From Exiguobacterium marinum DSM 16307 (GTDB taxonomy: Bacteria; Bacillota; Bacilli; Exiguobacteriales; Exiguobacteriaceae): DNA of 64,000 bases. Shown here one piece after another: positions 41,784 to 49,098 of the stretch. The DNA lies in the NCBI RefSeq assembly GCF_000620845.1, contig NZ_KK211189.1, positions 1,875,662-1,939,661 on the forward strand. Direction: 5' to 3'. Numbering within the stretch: the stretch's first letter is position 1; the number at the start of each line of letters is the position of its first letter. Under the pieces are notes generated by a model, which made no database searches, was not told the origin of the DNA, and saw only the letters and a program-made list of their open reading frames with translations. Both the position numbers and the translations under genes were made by a program.

Positions 41784-42602
41784 TCAGACAATCACATTTC
41801 TTAACGTACCGAGACCTTCAATCGCCACTTCGACGGTGTCTCCCGTTTGAAGATACGTCGGTGGCATCATCCCATGCCCGACCCCGGCAGGCGTACCCGT
41901 CGCGATGATGTCACCCGCTTCGAGCGTCATGCCTTTCGACAATGTACGAATGAGCTCGTCAATCGGACGAATCATATCGGCTGTCGTCCCGTTTTGACGC
42001 GTCTCCCCGTTAACACTTGTTTTGATTTGGAGAGGGAACTGGAGCTCGTCCGGTGTCACGATGAATGGTCCCATCGGACAAAACGTATCGAACGACTTAC
42101 CACGGAAGAATTGGACATGTTCTTTTTGTACGTCCCGTGCCGTCACGTCATTTAAAATCGTGTACCCGAAAATGTGTTCCTCGACCGCTTCGATGTCTCG
42201 TCCCGACTTTCCGATGATGACGGCGAGCTCACCCTCATAGTCTAGTTTATCCGTCAATTCCGGATGACGCTCAATGACAGCCTCCGGACCGACGACCGAG
42301 GTCGGCGCTTTCGTGAAGATGACGAGTTTCCCCGCTCCCGCTGTATCCATCTCTTTCACGTGTTCTTCGTAGTTCTTGCCGATACAAATCACATTTTTTA
42401 GCGGACGGTACGGGGCGAGCAATTTCACCTCCGTCACTCGGTATGAGGGCGCCACGTCCAAATCGATATCCGGTTCGAATTCACGCGCGATGACTTCGAG
42501 TAAGTTTGTCGTATGTACTTGATTGCTGACATCGTAGACGAAATCACCCTCGACAATTCCCACTCGTTGTTCTTCCTGCATCTCAAAACTACACCATTTC
42601 AT
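41784..42602 (-). CDS. Fumarylacetoacetate hydrolase-family protein (YisK-like)
   Basis: 272 residues from ATG 42602, behind GGGGGAG; the longer frame adds residues over the ribosome site. The FAH fold is clear in the C-terminal 200 residues: CIGKNYEEHVKE, DYEGELAVIIGK with the metal-binding E-x-E-like acids, VTARDVQ and the terminal IATGTPAGVGHGM. Members hydrolyse or decarboxylate beta-keto acids such as oxaloacetate. The gene lies after the nrdDG operon, across a terminator. Confidence 0.9.
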   Translation of the reverse strand: MKWCSFEMQEEQRVGIVEGDFVYDVSNQVHTTNLLEVIAREFEPDIDLDVAPSYRVTEVKLLAPYRPLKNVICIGKNYEEHVKEMDTAGAGKLVIFTKAPTSVVGPEAVIERHPELTDKLDYEGELAVIIGKSGRDIEAVEEHIFGYTILNDVTARDVQKEHVQFFRGKSFDTFCPMGPFIVTPDELQFPLQIKTSVNGETRQNGTTADMIRPIDELIRTLSKGMTLEAGDIIATGTPAGVGHGMMPPTYLQTGDTVEVAIEGLGTLRNVIV

Positions 42603-42630
42603 CAATACTCCCCCTTTTTCATCATTATAC

Positions 42631-42659
42631 AAAAAATCGAGACATCTCTGCCTCGATTA
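42631..42659 (-). terminator. Terminator of the nrdDG operon
   Basis: AATCGAG pairs with CTCGATT; six T follow on the minus strand. It overlaps the nrdG stop codon. Confidence 0.85.
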
Positions 42660-43115
42660 CACTTTATTCAAAAAGATGATCCGTTGATTACTCGATCCCC
42701 GAAAGCGGAGTCCCATGTCTCGTAGCGACTGCTCAAAGCGACCGTCAACGAGCACATCGGCGTAGTCTAACACGGTTTGAACCGCTTCGTCGTGCATCGC
42801 TTCCAACTGTTCAAGCGTATAACCGGTATACACCCACACATTTTTACCGAGCGACTTACATGCCATGACGAGTTCCGCTAGCGCTGACGATTGAAGAAAC
42901 GGTTCACCCCCTGAGACAGTCACACCGTCCCAGCCGCTCACCTTGATGCGTTGAACGAGTTCCTCCACTTCGACTTCCTCACCACCGGCTGGATTCCAGG
43001 AAGACGGATTGTGACAACCTTTACAGCGATGGGGACAGCCTGCAGTAAAAATGACCGTCCGAATCCCCGGTCCATCGACCACAGACTCTTCAACGACGGA
43101 TAGAATGCGCATCAT
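42657..43115 (-). CDS. nrdG: Anaerobic ribonucleotide reductase activating protein NrdG
   Basis: 152 residues. The radical-SAM cluster motif CxxxCxxC is C27, C31, C34 in GCPHRCKGCHNPSSW, and VTVSGGEPFLQ contains the SAM-binding GGE. It uses a 4Fe-4S cluster and S-adenosylmethionine to make the glycyl radical on NrdD. It overlaps the end of nrdD by 26 bases, so it is translated with it. Confidence 0.96.
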   Translation of the reverse strand: MMRILSVVEESVVDGPGIRTVIFTAGCPHRCKGCHNPSSWNPAGGEEVEVEELVQRIKVSGWDGVTVSGGEPFLQSSALAELVMACKSLGKNVWVYTGYTLEQLEAMHDEAVQTVLDYADVLVDGRFEQSLRDMGLRFRGSSNQRIIFLNKV

Positions 43116-44940
43116 GTTTCACCCTCGCTCGTTCTTCTTCTCGCTTTGCCGTGTTCCAGCGATCCATCGTCCCGACTAAATAACCGGTGATCCGACGGAT
43201 TCGTTCGATGTCTTCATCCTCGCCACAAGTCGGACAGGCCGCATCAATCAATCCTTCTAACCCGCAATTCCCGCAACGGTCGACCGGATGATTGATGGAA
43301 CCATAGCCGATGTCATGCTGACGCATCAGGCGGACAATCGATTCCACCGCTTCCGCATTGTGGGCGAGAGAACCATCGACCTCGACATATGAGATATGCC
43401 CAGCGTCACATAACGCATGATACGGTGCCTCGATCCGAACTTTCTCACGGATGGATACAGACTGATAAACCGGCACATGGAACGAATTCGTATAGAAGGC
43501 ACGATTGGTGACACCTTCAATCATCCCGAACTCTTCCTGGTCTCGCGTCACAAATTTACCTGACAGCCCTTCTGCCGGTGTCGCAAGCAACGAAAAATTT
43601 AAATCGTGCGCTTCGGCTGCCACACGCATTCGATTGGCTAGATGGGTGACGATGTCGAGACCGATTCGTTCCGCCTCACGCGACTCGGCATGTGTACTAC
43701 CTGTCAACACCTTCAGCGTTTCGGCGAGCCCGATGAAGCCGAGTGAGAGCGTTCCTTGTTTCAATACGTCTCGGACTTCATCTTGCATATGTAACTGCTC
43801 ACTTCCACGCCAGACACCTTGTGTGTAGAGGAATCGGAATTCTTCAGCGCGACGCGTGCATTGATAGTCGAAACGTTCGACCAACTGTTCGATGCCGATG
43901 TCGATATATCGGTTGAGAATGCGGTAAAAGTCAGTGAGCGACTCCGAGACAAGCGCCATTTTCACTAAGTTGAGTGTGGAGAAGGAAAGATTGCCACGTC
44001 CGATTGACGTCTCCTCCCCGTGCCGGTTTCCCATGACCCGAGTGCGGCAGCCCATGTACGCCACCTCTGATTCATGCATCCCATCGTAGTATGACGCGTT
44101 GAACGGGGCATCGATGAAAGAAAAGTTCGGGAAAAGCCGTTTGCCCGTGACGCGACACGCTTCACGGAAAAGATCGACGTTCGGATCGTCCTCGTGGAAG
44201 TTGATGCCTTCTTTTACTTTAAAGATTTGAATGGGAAAAATCGGGGTCTCTCCATTCCCTAACCCACGTTCCGTGGCACGTAGCAACTCCCGAATGAGGA
44301 TGCGTCCCCACTTTGAGGTGTCCGTCCCGTAATTGATTGAGACGAAGGGCACTTGCCCGCCACCTCGTGAGTGCATCGAGTTCGCATTGTGAATAAACGC
44401 CTCACACGCCTGATACGTCGCAGAGATCGTTTCTTCTTCCGCGAGTTGCTCCAATTGCGCATCGTCCCAGTCAACAGGCAATGATTGGAGTCGGCTCAGT
44501 TGGCGCTCATATGTCTTCTCGACATACGGTGCCAAATCGACGTCAAACATCGGGAACGCCTGTCCCCCATGCTGCATATTTTGATTCGCTTGAAGGATGA
44601 TGGACGCGAGTGCCATGGCGGAACGAATGTCTTTTGGTGACCGAATCGTTCCATGCCCCGTATGGAATCCATATTTTAATAATTGACCGAGTGGAATTTG
44701 ACAACATGTCGTTGAGCCTGTGATGTAATAGTCGGCGTCGTGCACGTATAGATAGTTCTCACTTACGGCCTGTTTTGATCGCTCCGACATTAAATACGTC
44801 TGCGACAGTTCTTTAGACACTTCTGAAGAGAGTCGTGCTAATTTCCCGAGCGGGGACTTTCCGTCCACGTTCGCATTCTCTTGTACTAAGTCTTGATCTG
44901 GTAAGACGCATACGTCCTCATACAACTGCAATAATTTCAA
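43090..44940 (-). CDS. nrdD: Anaerobic (class III) ribonucleotide reductase NrdD
   Basis: 616 residues from a TTG start (44938-44940), eight bases after GAGGTG. The glycyl radical motif RITGYLVGT gives Gly586; zinc cysteines are CGNCG and CPTC (about 545-567); the active-site cysteines lie in GSTTCCQIP and MGCRTRVMGN. It reduces ribonucleoside triphosphates without oxygen. The protein begins almost directly with catalytic-domain sequence; the usual N-terminal ATP-cone of about 90 residues is missing, so dATP overall-activity control is probably absent. It is the first gene of nrdDG under a long inverted repeat. Confidence 0.96.
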   Translation of the reverse strand: MKLLQLYEDVCVLPDQDLVQENANVDGKSPLGKLARLSSEVSKELSQTYLMSERSKQAVSENYLYVHDADYYITGSTTCCQIPLGQLLKYGFHTGHGTIRSPKDIRSAMALASIILQANQNMQHGGQAFPMFDVDLAPYVEKTYERQLSRLQSLPVDWDDAQLEQLAEEETISATYQACEAFIHNANSMHSRGGGQVPFVSINYGTDTSKWGRILIRELLRATERGLGNGETPIFPIQIFKVKEGINFHEDDPNVDLFREACRVTGKRLFPNFSFIDAPFNASYYDGMHESEVAYMGCRTRVMGNRHGEETSIGRGNLSFSTLNLVKMALVSESLTDFYRILNRYIDIGIEQLVERFDYQCTRRAEEFRFLYTQGVWRGSEQLHMQDEVRDVLKQGTLSLGFIGLAETLKVLTGSTHAESREAERIGLDIVTHLANRMRVAAEAHDLNFSLLATPAEGLSGKFVTRDQEEFGMIEGVTNRAFYTNSFHVPVYQSVSIREKVRIEAPYHALCDAGHISYVEVDGSLAHNAEAVESIVRLMRQHDIGYGSINHPVDRCGNCGLEGLIDAACPTCGEDEDIERIRRITGYLVGTMDRWNTAKREEERARVKHDAHSIRR

Positions 44941-44954
44941 AACCTATCACCTCA

Positions 44955-45005
44955 CTATATATGGATTTTAAACATTTAAAATTGTTTTTAAAATCCTATA
45001 TATAG
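44955..45005 (-). promoter_or_regulatory. NrdR-type operator as a 51-bp inverted repeat at nrdD
   Basis: Arms 44955-44972 and 44987-45005 match apart from one inserted base; the outer parts, CTATATATGG and CCTATATATAG, resemble NrdR boxes, their centres about 41 bp apart (four helical turns). A TATAGT -10 for nrdD lies in the gene-proximal box, suggesting repression. Confidence 0.7.
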
Positions 45006-45073
45006 ATTATGACACGTATTTTTCTCGATGGTCACGAGTCGATATTGTGACAGTTTACCTGTGCCTTTACGAC

Positions 45074-45107
45074 AAAAAAGAGCCTCGTCTTCGATAAGAC
45101 AAGGCTC
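45074..45107 (-). terminator. Terminator of the formate/nitrite transporter gene
   Basis: GAGCCTTGTCTT pairs with AAGACGAGGCTC (one mismatch pair) around ATCG; TTTTTT follows on the minus strand. Confidence 0.9.
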
Positions 45108-45131
45108 AACGTTATATGTGATAAACGTCAT

Positions 45132-45971
45132 TTATTTAGCAGCTTTTACGACTTTTAATTCGACTTCTTCCTCGAGTTCTTGTGCCTCACGGAGACCTTT
45201 CGAGTTAAGCCACGTATAGATGGCTCCCATGAAGAGCGCTCCACCGATAATGTTACCGAACGTCGCAGGAATCAAGTTGTGAATCGCACCTGCCATGCTG
45301 ATCGTCTCAGGGTGTGGGACGACGAGCGTCAAGGCGAACAAGACGAAGTTGGCAATGACGTGGTCGAATCCTGAAGCGAAGAAGACCGCGACAAGGAAGA
45401 TCATCGAGAAGATTTGAGCGAACTCATTTTTCATTTGTTTCGGTAAGAAAATAGCGAGACAGACCATCCAGTTACAGAAGATGGCGCGGAAGAAAATTTC
45501 GACCGTCGTATGATGCATTTTTCCCTCGACGACAGCGAACAACCAGTTGTTCATGCCAAGTTCTTGGATGACGCCAGTCGGTGCTAGTAATAATGCGAAA
45601 AGGATGCCCCCGAGTGCGTTTCCGACGAAGCAGAGCAACCAGACGAGCATCGTATCACTGAGCGTCGTATAGCCGCGCAATGTGGACGTCGTGAAATACA
45701 TCGTATTCCCTGTGAACAACTCGGCTCCCCCATAGATGATCATGACGAGCGCGATCCCGAACGAGAAGCCCCCGATGAGTGTCGTGAACGGAGATTCCGC
45801 TAAATACATACCGTTAACGACTTTCAACGTAAAAATTGAAGCAAAGCCGATGAAGATCCCGGCTAACATTGCCCGTAAAAAGTATTCCATTGGACGATAA
45901 TGAATCATTTGCGAGGAAGCCTGTGCTTTTTTCCGTAATGATTCGAGTGCATGGATTTCCATTGATGCCAT
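45132..45971 (-). CDS. Formate/nitrite transporter (FNT) family channel
   Basis: 279 residues from ATG 45971 behind AGAAGGG; a longer frame to 46067 runs through the promoter and Rex-like site. Six membrane segments; GGAELFTGNTMYFTT (near 100) and the FCNWMVCLAIFL stretch with FASGFDHVIANFVLF carry the FNT pore signature. FocA-type channels release formate in mixed-acid fermentation; NirC-type members carry nitrite. The Rex-like site over the promoter favours formate. No pfl gene is in the window. The C-terminus is acidic. Confidence 0.92.
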   Translation of the reverse strand: MASMEIHALESLRKKAQASSQMIHYRPMEYFLRAMLAGIFIGFASIFTLKVVNGMYLAESPFTTLIGGFSFGIALVMIIYGGAELFTGNTMYFTTSTLRGYTTLSDTMLVWLLCFVGNALGGILFALLLAPTGVIQELGMNNWLFAVVEGKMHHTTVEIFFRAIFCNWMVCLAIFLPKQMKNEFAQIFSMIFLVAVFFASGFDHVIANFVLFALTLVVPHPETISMAGAIHNLIPATFGNIIGGALFMGAIYTWLNSKGLREAQELEEEVELKVVKAAK

Positions 45972-46022
45972 GTCACAAACCCTTCTTTCTGAATAATTAA
46001 ATAGGAAAGTATCAGTTCTAAT

Positions 46023-46067
46023 ATGTGAAATCATTAACAATATAAACTGTACAGTCTCTGTTGACAA
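46023..46067 (-). promoter_or_regulatory. FNT promoter with overlapping Rex-like operator
   Basis: Minus strand: TTGTCA (46062-46067), 17 bases, TATATT (46039-46044). TTGTTAA, TGAT, TTCACAT (46023-46040) begins in the -10 and fits Rex sites (TTGTKAA-N4-TTMACAA) with one mismatch, a classic repressor position. Confidence 0.8.
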
Positions 46068-46101
46068 TCACTTCTAGAAGGAATTGACAGAGTGTTCACA
46101 T

Positions 46102-46116
46102 CGTAATCGTTTACAT
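46102..46116 (-). promoter_or_regulatory. cre-like site upstream of the FNT gene
   Basis: Minus strand ATGTAAACGATTACG matches the cre consensus at 14 of 15 positions, 35 bp upstream of the -35, and also lies just before the plus-strand promoter at 46126. Confidence 0.5.
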
Positions 46117-46125
46117 ATGGCGGAT

Positions 46126-46153
46126 TTGTGACAAACAAAAATGTTAGTGTAAT
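46126..46153 (+). promoter_or_regulatory. Divergent promoter before the 34-codon ORF
   Basis: TTGTGA, 16 bases, TGTAAT on the plus strand, 62 bp before ATG 46215. Confidence 0.5.
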
Positions 46154-46214
46154 TTGGAATCTGAAAATCGGGTGATGAAAATACTAATAACAACAGAAAG
46201 GGTTTTGTTGGAAA

Positions 46215-46319
46215 ATGTTAAAAGCTAAATCTACATTCAATTTTAAGATGTTTTCTCTAAGCTTTATTATTGTAATGATCCTTTCTTTCATTCCTCAAAT
46301 CGGGATTAAAAGGAAATAA
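46215..46319 (+). CDS. Possible small membrane peptide, 34 residues
   Basis: ATG to TAA gives MLKAKSTFNFKMF, a hydrophobic core SLSFIIVMILSFIP and a basic end IKRK. The layout, basic on both sides of one helix, resembles a signal sequence or the N-terminal anchor of a larger protein. GAAAGGG lies about nine bases too far upstream for an ideal ribosome site; TTGGAAA is closer but weak. The region is much more AT-rich than its neighbours. It could be a real peptide, the remnant of a decayed sensor gene, or chance. Confidence 0.35.
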   Translation: MLKAKSTFNFKMFSLSFIIVMILSFIPQIGIKRK

Positions 46320-46389
46320 TAAAAATGGTTTCGACACCTGAAAATCGGTTGCTCAAAAAATGTTCAGTAAACAGAGCTGCTTCATAAAC

Positions 46390-46426
46390 AGAGGAGCATC
46401 GCCCCATCTCGGGACGATGCTCCTCT
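46390..46426. terminator. Terminator of rplY/ctc
   Basis: AGAGGAGCATCG pairs perfectly with CGATGCTCCTCT. The following T-run on the minus strand (TGTTTATG) is weak, but the 12-bp stem is strong. Nothing else was seen in 46320-46389. Confidence 0.7.
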
Positions 46427-46466
46427 CAATTGAGTCGTGTCATTATTACAGACACAGACGTAACTT

Positions 46467-47111
46467 TTATTCTTTATCCTCAGTCGATTCTTCTGTTTCT
46501 TCAGAAGATCCTTCTGAAGCTTCCCCTTCAGTTGAAGCTTCTTCCGTCTCTTCTTCCTCAGAAGCAACCGGCTCATTCACTGATGCGATATGCATGTCTG
46601 ACTCTGAGACAATCGTGTACGATTTGTCTTTCGGAAGGTCTGCTACCGTCACCGAGTCACCGATTTCGAGGTCTGACACGTCGAGTTCGATCCGTTCAGG
46701 AATGTTGGCAGGTGTCGCTGCGACCGTCACTTTGTAGAGCGACTGGGCGAGGTATCCGCCTTCTTTGACGCCTTTCGCGTCACCAACAAGGACGATATCC
46801 GCTTCGACTTCTGTCTCTTCATCCATCTTCACAGCCATGAACTCGACGTGTTGATAGAAGTTTGTGAACGGGTTCGTTTCCGATCCGTGCACGAGCGTGT
46901 TGATTTTGTTTCCATCGTAATGGAGTTCAATCAAGGCGTTGTCACCATGGTCTCGAAGAATTTTACGAAGGTCCATCTCGTCAAACACGATTGGCGTACT
47001 GTCTACTTTGTAGCCGTAGACGACACCTAACGCTTTTCCTTCGTTACGCAACTTCGTGCGTAGTGAGCGTGGGCGTAATTCTCGTTTTGATACTTGAAGT
47101 TTGTTCGTCAT
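46467..47111 (-). CDS. rplY: 50S ribosomal protein L25 / general stress protein Ctc
   Basis: 214 residues. The N-terminal L25 domain ([44 protein letters not shown]) is followed by the TL5/Ctc C-terminal domain and a very acidic tail rich in Glu and Ser (about 185-214). L25 binds 5S rRNA. In B. subtilis the ctc gene is under sigma-B stress control, and here a GTTTAT-N14-GGGAAA promoter stands upstream. ATG lies behind AGGAGGAAAAG. The leader is 105 bases or more and contains a weak hairpin. Confidence 0.95.
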   Translation of the reverse strand: MTNKLQVSKRELRPRSLRTKLRNEGKALGVVYGYKVDSTPIVFDEMDLRKILRDHGDNALIELHYDGNKINTLVHGSETNPFTNFYQHVEFMAVKMDEETEVEADIVLVGDAKGVKEGGYLAQSLYKVTVAATPANIPERIELDVSDLEIGDSVTVADLPKDKSYTIVSESDMHIASVNEPVASEEEETEEASTEGEASEGSSEETEESTEDKE

Positions 47112-47217
47112 TTTCTTTTCCTCCTACATGGATATACATTTCATGTCGACATCTTGAGGGTGAGGCAGTGAAAAAGCCACCTCTCAACCTCGATGCGTTG
47201 CGTGACATGTGTATAGT

Positions 47218-47243
47218 TTTCCCATGTGGACTGTTGAATAAAC
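47218..47243 (-). promoter_or_regulatory. Sigma-B-type promoter of ctc
   Basis: Minus strand GTTTAT (47238-47243), exactly 14 bases, GGGAAA (47218-47223), matching GTTTAA-N12-15-GGGWAW closely; 107 bp before the ATG. Confidence 0.8.
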
Positions 47244-47276
47244 GTTACAGCGTATTAAAAAGAAGTAACAAGACGA

Positions 47277-49094
47277 TTACATGACGCGTTTAAACAACTT
47301 CTCAAGCTCGTACGTGCTCCACTTCACGAGAATCGGTCGACCGTGAGGACATGTGAAAGGAGACGTTGTTCGGCTTAAATCATCAATCAATTGTCGCATC
47401 ATCTCCATATTGAGTGGATGATTCGCTTTGATCGATCGTTTACACGCCATGAGAATTGATGCTTCCTCACGATATTTCGCAATGTCAATCGAACGCTGTT
47501 GAATCGCCATCTCTACTAAATCACGAATCGTACCTTCTAAGTCATGTTGCGGATACCATGTCGGAATCTCGCGCACGAGGAACGTGTTACCGCCAAACGG
47601 TTCTAACGTGATGCCGGCATCCGCTAGGAGCGGGAGTACTTCTTCGATGGCGAGCGTCTCTTCTTGTGTGAATTCTAACGTCAACGGAATCAATAGGAGC
47701 TGATACTCTTTTTCCGGACGTCCTAACTGCTCATAGAACAACTCATACTTGATGCGTTCCTGGGCGGCATGTTGGTCCATCACGTACATACCGTCTTCCG
47801 CTCCACAGATGATATAACTCGAATGCAGTTGCCCGATTACGTCTAACGCCGGTAAACGTTCGGACTGACGAATAGGTTCATCTGTCTGTTCCGACTGCAT
47901 TATCTCCATCTCCGGCTCATGAACGAGCGGAGCCGGATTCCACTGGGAAGGAGATGTGGGCGACTCTTTTCGCTCCCGAGGAATCGGATAGTTCCATTCG
48001 ATGGTGTCTACTTGTTTAGGTTGCGGCTCCATCGAAAAGTCGAGTTTCGACTGTTCAGACGGTGTCTCTCGTTTTGGCGTTGATTCTTGTTTCACAGACG
48101 GAATGAGACGTTGCTCACGGAGCGTCAATTGAACGGTCTCTCTGATGAGCTGGCATAGTTCTTTTTCTTTTGACAACCGCACTTCACGTTTCGTCGGATG
48201 GACGTTCACGTCAATCAACATCGGGTCCATCTTCACCTCGAGCACAGCAATCGGATAGCGACCGATCGGTAAGAGCGTATGGTAGCCCTCAAGCACACTT
48301 TGTGTCAGGGCAAAGTTCTTGATGCTTCGCCCATTTAGAATGAGAGTCACGTATTGTTTGTTCGAACGGGTCACTTCTGGGCGCACGAGATGTGCGCTCA
48401 GCGTATAGTCGTTCGTCTTACTCGATGCCGTCACGATTTGTGCGGCGACTTGACGACCATAGATGGCGAGCATGACTTGTTTCAAGTCCCCATTCCCGTT
48501 CGTTCGCAACAATTCTTTCTCTTCATGGAAGACCGTGAAGCGAATCTCTGGATGAGACAGTGCCAAACGGTTCAACGTATCGGTAATGCTTGCAAGCTCT
48601 GTTGCTGACGTCTTCAAATATTTCAGACGGGCTGGTGTGTTGAAGAAGAGCTGGCTGACCGTAATTTCGGTCCCGACGTTCGTCGCCGCCGGATTCGTCG
48701 CCTTGACGACACCACCTTCAAGCGTCATTTCAAAACCGTCCTCGTCCGCACGTTTTGACTTCAATGAGACTTGACTGACCGAAGCAATCGAGGCGAGCGC
48801 TTCCCCGCGGAAACCAAGCGTCCGAATACGGAACAAGTCGTGCTCATCCCGGATCTTACTCGTCGCATGTCGCAAGAAGGCTCGCGCCGCATCTTCTTCA
48901 TGGAATCCATGCCCGTTGTCACGGACTTTGATGAGACGGATCCCCGCTTCTTGTAAGTCGACGTCTACTTTCGTCGCTCCCGCATCAATCGCATTTTCGA
49001 CTAATTCTTTCACGACGGAAGCCGGTCGTTCGACGACCTCCCCGGCTGCGATTCGGTTCGCGAGTTGTTCCGGTAACTCTCGAATGATTCCCAT
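47277..49094 (-). CDS. mutL: DNA mismatch repair protein MutL
   Basis: 605 residues from ATG 49094 behind AGGGTGA; the longer frame lies in the end of mutS. GHKL ATPase motifs ELVENAIDAGA, VRDNGHGF and TLGFRGEAL are at the N-terminus. The C-terminal domain has the endonuclease motif DQHAAQERIKYE plus ACKRSIKA and CPHGRP, so this is a nicking MutL, as expected where MutH is absent. A proline- and charge-rich linker (about 345-430) joins them. It lies four bases after mutS. Confidence 0.97.
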   Translation of the reverse strand: MGIIRELPEQLANRIAAGEVVERPASVVKELVENAIDAGATKVDVDLQEAGIRLIKVRDNGHGFHEEDAARAFLRHATSKIRDEHDLFRIRTLGFRGEALASIASVSQVSLKSKRADEDGFEMTLEGGVVKATNPAATNVGTEITVSQLFFNTPARLKYLKTSATELASITDTLNRLALSHPEIRFTVFHEEKELLRTNGNGDLKQVMLAIYGRQVAAQIVTASSKTNDYTLSAHLVRPEVTRSNKQYVTLILNGRSIKNFALTQSVLEGYHTLLPIGRYPIAVLEVKMDPMLIDVNVHPTKREVRLSKEKELCQLIRETVQLTLREQRLIPSVKQESTPKRETPSEQSKLDFSMEPQPKQVDTIEWNYPIPRERKESPTSPSQWNPAPLVHEPEMEIMQSEQTDEPIRQSERLPALDVIGQLHSSYIICGAEDGMYVMDQHAAQERIKYELFYEQLGRPEKEYQLLLIPLTLEFTQEETLAIEEVLPLLADAGITLEPFGGNTFLVREIPTWYPQHDLEGTIRDLVEMAIQQRSIDIAKYREEASILMACKRSIKANHPLNMEMMRQLIDDLSRTTSPFTCPHGRPILVKWSTYELEKLFKRVM

Positions 49095-49098
49095 CGAC

